Assembly (NCBI RefSeq): GCF_900142845.1
Contig: NZ_FSRU01000001.1
Span: 3,410,001 to 3,474,000, forward strand
DNA from: Paraburkholderia phenazinium
GTDB lineage: Bacteria; Pseudomonadota; Gammaproteobacteria; Burkholderiales; Burkholderiaceae
DNA: 64,000 bases
Reading direction: 5' to 3'
Positions 40,399 to 49,387 of this stretch are shown here, piece by piece. The notes under the pieces are model-generated. The model saw only the letters and a program-made list of their open reading frames with translations. It searched no databases and had not been told where the DNA came from. How positions within the stretch are numbered: the first letter of the stretch is position 1; each line of letters begins with the position of its first letter. The position numbers and the translations under genes were made by a program.

Positions 40399-40717
40399 TC
40401 AGACCTTTCGATCATCGTAGCTGCATACATATTCGACAGTCTCAAACAGCGTCCCATCTATCTAGCTCTCGCGTTGAACACTAAATGAACCCCCGGCGCG
40501 ATACTCGCTCCAATCATTTCTACCGACCGCCCTAACCATGCAATGACCAGCCAATACCTCAATTACATCGTCAACAGTCGCCGGAAGCGTCATTAATCCG
40601 GGCAAAAGAACGCCGAGTGTTTTCCTCATTCCATCCGCAAAAAGATAGTGTGAGACATACATTTTTCACCATATTTATTTGCCATTTTTTGATGATTAAT
40701 ACTCCTACGTACTGCAT
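40399..40717 (-). pseudogene. Decayed ppnP-like nucleoside phosphorylase gene
   Basis: Fragments in three frames match the intact ppnP at 52625-52945: start MQYVGVLIIKK, then ANKYGEKCMSHTIF after a frameshift in an A-run, then FADGMRKTLGV after a second shift in a T-run, and finally an in-frame TAG after QRES followed by LFETVEYVCSYDD to the stop. The ORF remaining in the middle is 66 residues. So this copy carries two frameshifts and one nonsense codon and is probably dead. It lies just upstream of the binding-protein promoter region. Confidence 0.75.
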
Positions 40718-40843
40718 ATCATTTTATATTTTCCCCACCTCTCCAGAGCCTCGCCTCACGCCAAAAAATAAGCGACTGCAATCTCACTCGCGACATCACC
40801 AGCGACGATGATATTTTGAAATCTGAAAGCGGTGGACAGATGC

Positions 40844-41200
40844 TTAGGTCAGGTTGCTCCGCTCGCGCCAGTCCACCGGCGCAAGCGCGTAGAAAATGGT
40901 CGCGCCGCGGCCTTCGTAACGAACTGACGTACCTGCGGGAATCCAAAGCACATCGCCCGGTCTTGTCTCATAGGCATGCTCACCGACGCGCAGCGTAAAA
41001 GCCCCGTCAAGCGTAAAAATCAATTCGTCGTAGTGGACCGTCCATTCGACAGAGACATTGTCGAAACGCGCGAGACCCGCACCCATGGTTTTGCTTAGTT
41101 CAGGACCGACCAGGCGTGCGATCGACGCGGATCCGCTACCTTGTTCGCCGAACGGTTCGAAGGACACAGTGTCACGTTGAAAATGAATGACTTCGGACAT
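40844..41200 (-). CDS. Cupin-domain protein (small, EutQ-like)
   Basis: A 118-residue beta-barrel protein. The cupin motif 1 region is HYDELIFTLDGAFTLRVG near residues 60-78 and motif 2 is RPGDVLWIPAGTSVRY. One His and several Glu/Asp residues could hold a metal. Small cupins like this serve as isomerases, lyases or sensors in catabolic operons. The start chosen has GGAG six bases upstream; in-frame ATGs at 41206 and 41212 are alternatives. It lies downstream of the thiamine-diphosphate enzyme gene on the same strand, likely in the same transcript started by operator B. Confidence 0.85.
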   Translation of the reverse strand: MSEVIHFQRDTVSFEPFGEQGSGSASIARLVGPELSKTMGAGLARFDNVSVEWTVHYDELIFTLDGAFTLRVGEHAYETRPGDVLWIPAGTSVRYEGRGATIFYALAPVDWRERSNLT

Positions 41201-41406
41201 GGACATCTCCATCGTTGAGCGGCTGTACACAGTCGCCGAGGGTTTGCAAAAGGACGATTTTTCATCTTCCAGTGGAAGCAAAACAGCCGTGCCGTAATTG
41301 CGAAACGCGAACGGCCTTCATACCTGGGGCTGTTGACGGATAGTGCTCCTGTCATTTCATCCCCTTTGTTGTCGATTCGATGTCTTCTCGCTCTGCGACC
41401 TTGCTT

Positions 41407-43095
41407 TTATTTTGAAGCACCAAGTGCAGCTTCGCGAAATGAGCTAAGAGTTGCGAAAGGAGTAATTGCTTCGGGATCAATCAGACAGTGCAGGATCGCG
41501 GGCTTTCCGGAGGCGTATGCCCGATCCCACGCGCCTTCAAATTCTTCGGTGGTTTCGATGCGTTCGCCATAACCTCCGAAAGCCTGCGCGTATGCGGCGA
41601 AGTCCGGGTTACGTAATGTGGTGGCGACAACCCGGCCAGGATAGTTTTTCTCCTGATGCATCCGAATCGTGCCGTACATGCTGTTATCCACCACGATAAA
41701 AATGATGGGAAGTTCATATTGCACCGCGGTCGCAAATTCTTGCCCGTGCATCAGAAAGCAACCGTCGCCAGCGAATGAAACGACGGTTCTGTTACTGTGA
41801 ACACGTTTCGCAGCGACCGCTGCGGGTACGCCATAGCCCATGGAGCCGCATGTAGGAGCGAGCTGCGTTCCGAACTCGCTGAACCGGTAAAAGCGATGCA
41901 CCCAGATCGAGTAGTTTCCCGCGCCGTTGCAAATAACCGCATCAGCGGGAAGTCTTTTTTGGAGAAACTCGATGATCCGCGCCATTTGGAGTTCACCCGG
42001 AGACTGGATCCTGCTGAGGTCACTCCATCCTTCGTAATTCGTACGCGCAAGCTGCGTGGAAGACGCCCATAACGGCTGCTCAGGGGTGGCCAGCCTTGCA
42101 ACCGCGGCGGCGAAGGACCTCGGCGATGCGTTGATGGAGAGTGTCGGCTGATAAACGCGCCCCAGTTCGTTAGTGTCCGGATGCACGTGAATGACATTTT
42201 GCGCAGGGGTCGGAATTCGTAAAAGCGTATAACCCTGACTCGCTGCTTCGGACAGTCGGGTGCCGATCAGCAATACGAGATCTGCCTCTTCTATCCGGGC
42301 CACCAGCTTTGGATTCGCTCCGAAGCTAAGATCGCCGATGAAATTGGGATGTGTTGCTGGAAAGAGCATCTGCCGACGATACGAAACCGCTACAGGGAGG
42401 CCATATCGTTCGCTAAATCGGACAAAGTTGGACACAGCCTCGGCGTCCCAACCGCTGCCTCCGAGAATCGCGACGGGACGCTCGGCCGCCCGCAAATGTG
42501 CATCGAGCGTGGCAACGTTCGCTTCGCCGATCAACGTCTCGACCGGCGTGAACGGTTGAGGATCTAATGCGATGGCTGTCTCTGCAAGCATATCTTCGGG
42601 CAGCGCGATCACTACAGGTCCGGGCCGACCAGAAGTCGCTACATGGAATGCACGAAGCACAATCTCGGGGATCCGGGAAGGATCGTCGATTTCTGTAGCC
42701 CATTTCGCAAGGTGTCCAAACGTCGCCCGATAATCAACCTCCTGAAAAGCGTCGCGGCCGCGGGTTTTGCGTTCGACCTGGCCGACGAAAAGGATCATCG
42801 GGGTGGAGTCCTGCTGCGCGATATGAACGCCGGCCGCGGCGTTAGTGGCTCCTGGCCCACGTGTAACGAAACAGATTCCGGGTCGTCCCGAAAGTTTTCC
42901 ATGTGCCTCCGCCATCATGGCGGCACCTCCCTCCTGCCGACAAACCGTAACCTCTATGGGCGCGTCATGCAGTGCATCAAGCGCGGCAAGATAGCTTTCG
43001 CCGGGAACGCAAAAAAGGTGTTTGACACCGTGAAGTACCAGCTGATCAATGAGGATTTGCCCGCCAGTTCGCGGCGTTGAAAGAGAACATTGCAT
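41407..43095 (-). CDS. Thiamine-diphosphate-dependent enzyme (acetolactate synthase / 2-oxoacid decarboxylase superfamily)
   Basis: A 562-residue enzyme with the three domains of the POX/ILV family: N-terminal PYR domain with the catalytic Glu55 in RQEGGAAMM, a central TH3 domain, and a C-terminal PP domain whose cofactor motif GDGCFLMHG starts near residue 443 and ends with VVDNSMYGTI. FAD or quinone-specific features are not evident. The exact reaction (decarboxylase, carboligase or lyase) cannot be read from the sequence. The start has no strong ribosome site. It follows the SDR gene by 82 bp, and the two are probably co-transcribed, so the SDR may reduce or oxidise its product. Confidence 0.9.
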   Translation of the reverse strand: MQCSLSTPRTGGQILIDQLVLHGVKHLFCVPGESYLAALDALHDAPIEVTVCRQEGGAAMMAEAHGKLSGRPGICFVTRGPGATNAAAGVHIAQQDSTPMILFVGQVERKTRGRDAFQEVDYRATFGHLAKWATEIDDPSRIPEIVLRAFHVATSGRPGPVVIALPEDMLAETAIALDPQPFTPVETLIGEANVATLDAHLRAAERPVAILGGSGWDAEAVSNFVRFSERYGLPVAVSYRRQMLFPATHPNFIGDLSFGANPKLVARIEEADLVLLIGTRLSEAASQGYTLLRIPTPAQNVIHVHPDTNELGRVYQPTLSINASPRSFAAAVARLATPEQPLWASSTQLARTNYEGWSDLSRIQSPGELQMARIIEFLQKRLPADAVICNGAGNYSIWVHRFYRFSEFGTQLAPTCGSMGYGVPAAVAAKRVHSNRTVVSFAGDGCFLMHGQEFATAVQYELPIIFIVVDNSMYGTIRMHQEKNYPGRVVATTLRNPDFAAYAQAFGGYGERIETTEEFEGAWDRAYASGKPAILHCLIDPEAITPFATLSSFREAALGASK

Positions 43096-43177
43096 GAAAT
43101 GCCGTCCGATACAGTTTGTGTGAGACGCTAGGGATCGTGTTCTGCTTCAGGGTGTTTGAGATCGGGAGTGCGCTGCT

Positions 43178-43948
43178 TCAGCAGGTATAGTTGAGGCCCA
43201 TTCGGCCACCGTCTGCAAAGATGACTTGCCCTGTAATGTACGAAGACTCATTGCTCGCAAGAAATAGAGCAATAGATGCAATTTCCTCTGGCTTGCCAAG
43301 GCGGCCCATCGGTGTGCGAGACATGATTTTTGCCGCGGCGTCCGGGGACGACAGCACCGTGTTTCGCACCAGCTCAGTTTCAATCGTGCCAGGGCCAATC
43401 GCATTCACGCGGATGCCGTGAGACGCGAGCGTAACCGCCATATTTCTGGTCAACTGGTTAATTCCGCCCTTCGAAACGTTATAAGCAAGTAACGAAGGAA
43501 TCGTCATCACGGAATTGACTGATGACATATTGATGATGACACCAGGGCTTTCTCTTGAAAGCAGGTGGCGCGCCACTTCCTGACTCGCGATGAACGCCGA
43601 TTTGAGATTGATGTTCAGGGTGCGGTCGAATACCTCTTCGGTGATTTCGAGCAGATCCTGCGGTGTTGCTACCCCTGCGCTGTTGAGCAAGATGTCAACT
43701 ACGCCCATGGTATCTATCGACGACTGCACCAAGGCCCGCACCTGCTTCGCATCACCCGCATCGGAGGGGAAAAACGTCGCCTTGAAACCTTGTCGCTGCA
43801 ATTCGTTTGCGAGAGCCTCACCAGAATTCTCGTTGATATCTGAAAAGCAGACTTCAGCGCCTGCCAAAGCAAATCGCTCTACGCACGCTCGCGCGATGCC
43901 ATTCGCACCTGCAACTACGAGTGCCTTCTTGCCTTCGAGCTGTTTCAT
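43178..43948 (-). CDS. SDR-family oxidoreductase, paralogue 1 of a near-identical pair
   Basis: A 256-residue classical SDR with catalytic Ser143, Tyr156 and Lys160 (YNVSK) and the substrate-tail pattern GPGTIETELV. The cofactor loop reads AGANGIA at residues 13-19, so the third glycine of TGxxxGIG is replaced; the same change occurs in the partner at 62482. Both proteins end GGRMGLNYTC. I count about 44 differences in 256 residues between them. GGGGAG lies 8 bases before the start. It is the first gene behind operator B, whose promoter is described separately. Confidence 0.93.
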   Translation of the reverse strand: MKQLEGKKALVVAGANGIARACVERFALAGAEVCFSDINENSGEALANELQRQGFKATFFPSDAGDAKQVRALVQSSIDTMGVVDILLNSAGVATPQDLLEITEEVFDRTLNINLKSAFIASQEVARHLLSRESPGVIINMSSVNSVMTIPSLLAYNVSKGGINQLTRNMAVTLASHGIRVNAIGPGTIETELVRNTVLSSPDAAAKIMSRTPMGRLGKPEEIASIALFLASNESSYITGQVIFADGGRMGLNYTC

Positions 43949-44066
43949 TTGCGTACTCCCCGATTCGTGAGAAGTGCTGGCACCCTACGCGCGGACGCTA
44001 CTTAAGATGCAAGCCCACCAATACTAAAGTGACCGCAGCCTACGTTCCGCTACGCCGCCCTGCATT

Positions 44067-44130
44067 GGTCCGATATGGGACATTACGTCCGTATGAAGAC
44101 CATTCTATTGTTCCAACTCTTTGATGTCAA
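44067..44130 (-). promoter_or_regulatory. Operator B with sigma-70 promoter driving SDR paralogue 1
   Basis: Two palindromes, GGTCCGATATGGGACA (44067-44082) and CGTCCGTATGAAGACC (44086-44101), start 19 bp apart. On the minus strand TTGACA (44125-44130), a 17-bp spacer and TAGAAT (44102-44107) form a near-ideal promoter whose -10 directly abuts the second palindrome. The start would fall inside the operator, giving a leader of about 145 bases to the SDR gene. The arrangement matches operators C (leftward) and F. Confidence 0.8.
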
Positions 44131-44197
44131 CGAAACCTGGCTGTGGGGATTGGCCAGCCCACGGTAGTCGTGCGAGGTGGGCGTCCAGGTTTCGTTG
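44128..44197. repeat. Thirteen-base perfect inverted repeat enclosing an inner hairpin
   Basis: CAACGAAACCTGG at 44128-44140 and its exact complement CCAGGTTTCGTTG at 44185-44197 enclose 44 bases that contain a shorter stem (GTGGG with CCCAC). The left arm overlaps the -35 box of the operator B promoter. It could be a miniature mobile element scar, a structured RNA in a rightward transcript, or an overlapping control site. No target-site duplication was identified. Confidence 0.5.
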
Positions 44198-44397
44198 GGT
44201 TATTCAAGTCACCTAATACCGTGAGATGAACGGCAGGTATTTCAGGAGGTGTTAATGAGGGAAGCAGACCCAAGGCGGAACTCGTGTTGAGCGGGTTGGA
44301 GTGCAGTGCCACCTCGTTCACGTTCGTTTGCAACACTTATCGAGAAGTGGCTTTGACGGGGAATGTGTCGCGACCCTTGCCGCTCAGCTGGTTTCAG

Positions 44398-45264
44398 TCA
44401 CGCCGGACGTGGCACAAGCGCGCCGAGAACCGCATCCAGTTCAATCTGACCGCGGATGATTTCATCGGGGTGATTTTCGAAATCAATCCAGTCTTCGTTG
44501 AGTCCATCGAACATGCGTATCCGTGACAGCGGATGCTTCATGCCTTGCGAGCGGAACAGCGCGTCCCAGGTGTCCCGGCCGATGGCTTCGGCGCGTACCG
44601 GGCGGTGAAGCACACGGGCAAAGGCCAAGGCGAGGTCGTTAGGGCTCACTCGGCGTGGACCTTCGAGTTCGACGATACGCACGCCGCTCCATGTTTGCTG
44701 GAGCAGTTCAGCCGCAACGCGGCCTACATCTCTGATGGAGACCATCGGCAAGGGCTTGTCCAGCGGCTGCAGGTAACTGGCGATGACGCCATCGTCACGA
44801 GCAGACGCGACATCCCGCGCGGCGTTTTCCATGAACCAGCACGGTCGCAGGAATGCTACCGGCACAGGCATGGTGCGCAACGCCTGCTCCATCATCGTGT
44901 GTTGTGTGAGCAGATTGCTCTCACTAGCTTGCGCACCGATCGTTGACAGACAAACCACTTTTTCGGGCCGCGCCTTCAGAATCGAGGCGGATACGGCGTC
45001 GCTAACTGCGCGCGCCTCGGGGAACCCCGGTGTGGGGTCGAATTCCGAAGGGGGCAGGATGAAAACGCCAACCGCGCCATCGAACGCGGCGGCGAGCGCG
45101 GTAGCGTCGTCCATGCGGGCAGTGGCAAGCTCGCAACCGCGCTCCGTCCACGAAGCGGCTCGTGCGATGTCACGCACGATCCCTCGCACGGGGAGACCTG
45201 CCGCTATAAGTTCGAGGGCCAGCGCGCTACCGACCTTACCGGTGATTCCCGTGATTGCATACAC
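44398..45264 (-). CDS. NmrA-like NAD(P)-binding protein (atypical SDR)
   Basis: A 288-residue protein opening MYAITGITGKVGSALALELIAAG, with the NADP-binding GxxGxxG pattern of NmrA and quinone-reductase-like atypical SDRs (in parts TGITGKVG). Further family marks are VFILPPSE and LRPCWFMENA. There is no YxxxK, as usual in this group. Members either sense the NADP/NADPH ratio or act as reductases or ring-cleavage helpers. The GTG start has GAGGAGG 9 bases upstream. It is read leftward from the operator C region, divergent from the iclR gene. Confidence 0.88.
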   Translation of the reverse strand: MYAITGITGKVGSALALELIAAGLPVRGIVRDIARAASWTERGCELATARMDDATALAAAFDGAVGVFILPPSEFDPTPGFPEARAVSDAVSASILKARPEKVVCLSTIGAQASESNLLTQHTMMEQALRTMPVPVAFLRPCWFMENAARDVASARDDGVIASYLQPLDKPLPMVSIRDVGRVAAELLQQTWSGVRIVELEGPRRVSPNDLALAFARVLHRPVRAEAIGRDTWDALFRSQGMKHPLSRIRMFDGLNEDWIDFENHPDEIIRGQIELDAVLGALVPRPA

Positions 45265-45683
45265 TGCTCATCCTCCTCGCGTGGATAATCATGATGGAGC
45301 CGCACTGAAGTACAAGCCGTCCGGTGTTCCTTCGCGCCGACGTGGCTCCCCGAAGTGAACCGTGCAAAGATCTGGAGGGCTGGAAGCGTAGTGTCCGAGG
45401 TGAAATACCTGGTTCGTTTTTGTTGACAAGGTCCGATATGTGACCTATAGTCTGAATTGGGACAATTCTATTGCCGCATTCTTTTGATGTCAACGCGAGG
45501 AAGGATTGCATTGGTCATTTAGCGGATAGAGATGTGCTATATGGAAACCGAAACATTCGGATCTCGTCATAAGACTCAACCAGTCTTGAGGCATCCAGAA
45601 GCTTTAGAGGGGCACGGGAAGCGGCGCGGGGCGTTGAACGACAAGACGTCTTCGCTTCCTTGAGGAAACGCGACTTTAGCGGT
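45265..45683. other. Divergent control region between nmrA-like and iclR genes
   Basis: Apart from operator C and its two promoters (45423-45493), the region contains no gene I can support. The leader to the iclR gene is long, about 230 bases, and the true start codon of iclR is not settled. Confidence 0.5.
45423..45493. promoter_or_regulatory. Operator C with two overlapping divergent promoters
   Basis: Palindromes GGTCCGATATGTGACC (45430-45445) and AGTCTGAATTGGGACA (45449-45464), 19 bp apart. Rightward promoter: TTGACA (45423-45428), 17-bp spacer, TATAGT (45446-45451); the first palindrome lies exactly within the spacer. Leftward promoter: TTGACA (complement of 45488-45493), 17-bp spacer, TAGAAT (complement of 45465-45470) abutting the second palindrome. 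Binding here would block both the iclR and the nmrA-like transcripts, a typical autoregulated divergent design. Confidence 0.82.
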
Positions 45684-46550
45684 ATGCCTCCCGATCGGTT
45701 TCAGAGTGCAATGCCAGTATCCACACCAAGTCAAAATTCATTTATCAGCATGAGTAAAGCAACTGGAAGTACCTCGGTGAAGGAGCGTCGCCCGTCACCG
45801 CGAGCTGCCGCGCGGATAGTCCACGTCCTGCGACTCTTGGCCGATTTGCGCGAAGGTGCAAATTTAAGTAAGTTATGCGAACTTACTTCCACCCCCAAGA
45901 CAAGCCTTCTGACGCTGTTGCGGGCTCTTACCGAAAGCGGCTACGTAAAAAACGTCCAGGGAACGTACACTTTAGGTTTGGAAGCGTTCAAGCTTGCATC
46001 AGCGGTTGTCGCTCACCGCCGCTTTCCCGAGGTTGCTCAATCGACAATTGAAGCGCTCGCCGCTGCTTCAGGTGAGACTGTGCTGATCGCTCATTTCACG
46101 CAAGACCGGCAACACATTGTTTATATCGCCAAGGCCGATAGCCCTAAGGAAGTGCGATTTATGGTGTCGGTTGGGGATAGAAGACCACTTTATTCGTCCT
46201 CTGCGGGGCGATTGCTCCTGGCAAATATGGCTCGGGTTGAGCAGGACGCTTACGTAAAGACTGTCCGGATCGACCCCGCCTCGAAATTGGTTACAAGCAA
46301 GTCCATGCTAAAGGACTTACTCGCTAAGGTTATTGAGTCCGGACTCGATACAGCAGACCTCGGCTCCGCCAACGATGTATATGGGATCGCTGCGCCGATC
46401 CTTGAGTCAAGTGGTGAGGTTTTGGCGGCGCTGGTCGTCGGTGGTCCAAACGCTCGAATGCTTGCCGACATACAGAACATCACCAATCTGTTAGTCCAGT
46501 CCGCGAACGAAATTTCCGAGCTTCTTGGCCGTCGCGGCCTTGACGCTTAA
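45684..46550 (+). CDS. IclR-family transcriptional regulator
   Basis: A 288-residue IclR protein as annotated here; the start is uncertain (45711 and 45750 are other ATGs, 45660 a TTG) because none has a clear ribosome site. The winged helix-turn-helix (RAAARIVHVLRLLADL, then TSTPKTSLLTLLRALTESGYV) precedes the larger IclR effector domain with VYIAKADSPKEVRF, SSSAGRLLLA and a hydrophobic pocket near IAAPILESSGEVLAALVVGG. Family members bind DNA as dimer of dimers at palindromic or repeated sites, often at their own promoter. Operator C lies upstream. It is the obvious candidate to bind all six tandem palindromes. Confidence 0.93.
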   Translation: MPPDRFQSAMPVSTPSQNSFISMSKATGSTSVKERRPSPRAAARIVHVLRLLADLREGANLSKLCELTSTPKTSLLTLLRALTESGYVKNVQGTYTLGLEAFKLASAVVAHRRFPEVAQSTIEALAAASGETVLIAHFTQDRQHIVYIAKADSPKEVRFMVSVGDRRPLYSSSAGRLLLANMARVEQDAYVKTVRIDPASKLVTSKSMLKDLLAKVIESGLDTADLGSANDVYGIAAPILESSGEVLAALVVGGPNARMLADIQNITNLLVQSANEISELLGRRGLDA

Positions 46551-47176
46551 GTCGCCCCTTGCGCCGGAAAGCTTCGAGGCATTTAAGTAAACCTGCAATC
46601 CAGATTGAGTCAGATGGGTCCAGTGTCCCTTTAGAGTCGACTTTTTAAGAAATTCGAGCCACGTCGCCCGCGGGCGAATTTTGCTTGGATGCGAGACCTC
46701 TCGGCCCGACCAAGGGCACCCGACTCCGTTTTAGCGCATTGGTGACCATCTGCCTCCTTTACGCCCCCGCCAGAAAGCCGATCAATCTCCAGGCGTGATA
46801 GCACATTAGTCAGCGACAACATCACGTCGGGCCGATCACTTACTAAGTAGTCCGCTATATCAGCGTCAACAATGTCCCGTTTTCCCTCCGTACAGCCGTT
46901 CCTCCACCTTGATTGACGCCCGCTGAGCAGTCCGGTCCAAATTTAAAGCGCACTGCGCAGGTAGAAGATGCTCTTCGAAGATCGGTTCGAGCACTGCCAT
47001 CTCTACCTTCACGCTCATACCAATCGCCCTAACCCCGGTCGACCCGGCAATCCAGTCAGTGCGCTTTGCGCGCGAGATGGGTGCCGAGATTGTGCTCATC
47101 ACCACATATGGCCCCACGCGAAGCTGCATATAAGAGACACCGGCATCAGGGTTTGCGATCAGTTCGACGAAATTAT

Positions 47177-47249
47177 TTGTTTTCACAAAAAACCGATGGC
47201 TATAATCAAGTCAAGGTCTCCTATGGAACGCGTGTTCTGATATCGGACC
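47177..47249 (+). promoter_or_regulatory. Operator D with rightward promoter before the porin
   Basis: Palindromes GGTCTCCTATGGAACG (47215-47230) and GTTCTGATATCGGACC (47234-47249), 19 bp apart. Upstream TTGTTT (47177-47182), 18 bases, TATAAT (47201-47206) and 8 bases to the operator. The same -35, spacer length, -10 and distance occur at operator E. The leader then contains a stub of a binding-protein gene and runs about 300 bases to the porin. Confidence 0.78.
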
Positions 47250-47338
47250 ATGAAATCGAGGCTCCAGGAACAGGCCACCTTGCTAAATGCTCAAGTCACG
47301 GTTCCCGTTCATGGATTGACGTGCGAAGGATTTGCAAA

Positions 47339-47392
47339 ATGTCCGGAGTTTCCCGCATTGCAAGCCGCTCCTCACAATTGGTTACCCGGTGA
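47339..47392 (+). pseudogene. Truncated leader of a binding-protein gene after operator D
   Basis: An ATG preceded by GAAGGATTTGCAAA starts a 17-codon frame (MSGVSRIAS and on) that stops early. The sequence around the start matches the region before the stub at 61271 and the start of the complete binding-protein gene at 39999 (shared pattern GAGG/GAAGG, then GCAAAATG). The downstream gene is missing. It may be a mere scar or may have become a leader peptide. Confidence 0.55.
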
Positions 47393-47555
47393 GGTCTATT
47401 GATATGCAGAATCGACGACATGGACAGGAGGCACCGGGCTTGACGAACAGATGCCGACACGGGGCATTGAAGTCACTGTCCAGTCAGAGTTTTGATTAGT
47501 TATACAAATTAAATCGTCGTTTGAGTGAAAACCAACCATGGAATAGGAGACCGCT

Positions 47556-48716
47556 GTGAGTAATTCTTCAGTCAACTTAAAGATCTCTGCAATTGCGCTC
47601 TCGTGCGCATTCTTCACACTCAGTGCGCAGGCACAGTCCACAGTAACTCTCTATGGCGCACTCGACGAAGGTCTCGACTACGTAACCAACAGCGGAGGGC
47701 ATTCTCTTTGGCGCATGCGAGACGGCACATACGATGGCGTGTACGGCAGCCGATGGGGACTGAAGGGGAGCGAAGACCTCGGCGGAGGGCTCAGCGCCAT
47801 TTTCAAGCTGGAGGCAGGTTTCAGCGTCGAAAATGGCCAGATGCGACAGGGGGGACTGGAATTCGGACGGCAGGCTTACGTCGGATTGTCAGACGACAAA
47901 TACGGCACGCTTACGTTCGGGCGCCAGTACGATCCCGTTGTCGATTTCCTCCAGCCTATGACAGCAGGTGGCCAATTTGGCGGCCCGTTCGTCCATTCGG
48001 GCGATATCGACAATACGGACAACTCGTTCCGTGTAGACAACGCAATCAAATATGCTAGCCCGAAGATCGCTGGCGTAACGTTTGGCGGGATGTATTCGTT
48101 CTCAAACACCAATGCCGTCGGGCGGAGCACGACCGGACTCTGGGGCCTTGGAGCGAGCTACTCTTTCGGTCAATTTAATTTTGGCGGCGCTTACGAATAC
48201 ATCAAGGATCCAGGCGCCCTCCTCACGGACGGTGACTACGTGCCGAATACAACGGGGGCGGGGATCGGTGCGACCGGCCCCTTCAGCTACGTCGGACAGC
48301 CGGCCAGTCAACAAATCGTGGGCGCTGGGGTGTCCTATCTGATCGGTAACACAACGCTCGGCCTGGATTTCAGCGATACGAATTTTAAAGATGCGAACGG
48401 CACGACGAGCTCAGTGCGCTTCGACAATTACGAAGCGTTTGTACGCTACGCGATCAGCCCGGCGTTTTCTGTTGGTGGCGCCTATACGTACACCCACGGC
48501 AAGGTCAACTACAGCGGACAGGTTCCAATCTATCAATCAGTCGGGCTTGCGACGTCTTACGCACTTTCGAAAAGCACATCTCTCTACGCGATGGCCGTAT
48601 GGCAGAAGGCAGTTGGCGGCGCCGGCGTGGCTGATATCCTCGACGGTGCAGTTGGCGATGCATCAACTAACAACCACCAATCGGTGGTCCGAATCGGCAT
48701 TTATCACCTGTTCTAA
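47556..48716 (+). CDS. Outer-membrane porin (Gram-negative porin family), second copy
   Basis: A 386-residue porin with GTG start and AGGAG 8 bases upstream. Signal peptide at residues 1-27 ending AQA, followed by QSTVTLYGALDEGLDYV, and a C-terminal phenylalanine (IYHLF). It has the same fold and family as the porin at 5494 but differs throughout. It lies behind operator D on the same strand with no other gene between, so it is probably expressed with the regulon and admits its substrate through the outer membrane. Confidence 0.95.
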   Translation: MSNSSVNLKISAIALSCAFFTLSAQAQSTVTLYGALDEGLDYVTNSGGHSLWRMRDGTYDGVYGSRWGLKGSEDLGGGLSAIFKLEAGFSVENGQMRQGGLEFGRQAYVGLSDDKYGTLTFGRQYDPVVDFLQPMTAGGQFGGPFVHSGDIDNTDNSFRVDNAIKYASPKIAGVTFGGMYSFSNTNAVGRSTTGLWGLGASYSFGQFNFGGAYEYIKDPGALLTDGDYVPNTTGAGIGATGPFSYVGQPASQQIVGAGVSYLIGNTTLGLDFSDTNFKDANGTTSSVRFDNYEAFVRYAISPAFSVGGAYTYTHGKVNYSGQVPIYQSVGLATSYALSKSTSLYAMAVWQKAVGGAGVADILDGAVGDASTNNHQSVVRIGIYHLF

Positions 48717-49387
48717 CAGACAAAGTTCTCAACTTGAACCCAGCACCGACGTCGCGGATCTGCTTTAGCCTGAGCAGAAGCGACGCCGGCGTTTCGACGC
48801 GAGTCCCTTTAAAGCAGGGTCGCGATGGAGAACCAACCGTTGTCTGTAACGCGGTTCACAGCTGTGTTTAAACAGGTAGATTGGGCACACCGGTGGGCGA
48901 GCTGATCCATCAAACCCTGCACGTTTGACTAACTTTATTATGGATACCAAAGCATGTGCCGTCCGAGCGGTACTGCGTGATGAGGACCATCACGAGACCG
49001 TACAGCAACTGACAGATCATCTCGGTCCCGACAATCTCATCGCGGCTCAATGGCCGGTAGGCCACCCGGTCGATCGGGATCGCGGGCGATAACGCTGAAG
49101 CACGCCGTCGAAATCGCTAACAGGACTCGAAATCAGCAGCGGCAAAACCGCAAAACAGATGCGAAGATAGTGGTCATTCAGTTAGCAGATACGGGTGATG
49201 CCAGTCCATCCAGTCATACCATCCCGTTGTATTGACCCATGCCCACGTCGAACAATATTCCTTGGTAGCCGGCATAGCTACATCCCCTTCTCAGCTCAGT
49301 TGCTCATCTGCCCCTAACCCCGCTCGGCTTTCACCAAGATTCTTTACCGGCATTGTCATTGACTTCCCATTCATAGCCGGACTCCTT
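48717..49387. other. Intergenic region between porin and transhydrogenase operon
   Basis: About 670 bp between convergent genes with no gene I can support. A short frame of about 50 codons near 48940-49092 reads rightward but has no ribosome site. No terminator with a T-run was recognised. Confidence 0.35.

Larger units (their letters stand above)
43949..44397. other. Intergenic region with operator B and a long inverted repeat
   Basis: No gene is supported between the SDR start and the stop of the NmrA gene, both on the minus strand. It carries operator B (44067-44101), its promoter, and the 13-bp inverted repeat at 44128-44197. The remainder shows nothing recognisable. Confidence 0.5.
46551..47555. 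other. Gene-poor region between iclR and porin genes, with operator D
   Basis: About 1 kb without a supported gene. The right part holds operator D and its promoter (47177-47249) and the leader remnant at 47339-47392. A leftward open frame of 106 codons at 46866-47186 starts with GTG but has no ribosome site and no family resemblance; I do not annotate it. The remainder may be decayed coding DNA. Confidence 0.45.

Noticed and set aside
43101..43120. GTCCGATA match upstream of the thiamine-diphosphate enzyme gene
   Set aside because: Only one half-site fits and there is no second element at 19 bp.
44128..44197. Possible integron attC site
   Set aside because: The right end reads GTTGGGT, which fits GTTRRRY, but the left end lacks the required RYYYAAC inverse core, and there is no integrase or cassette array nearby.
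46866..47186. 106-codon leftward open frame before operator D
   Set aside because: It starts with GTG without a ribosome site, overlaps the -35 region of the operator D promoter and resembles no family I know.
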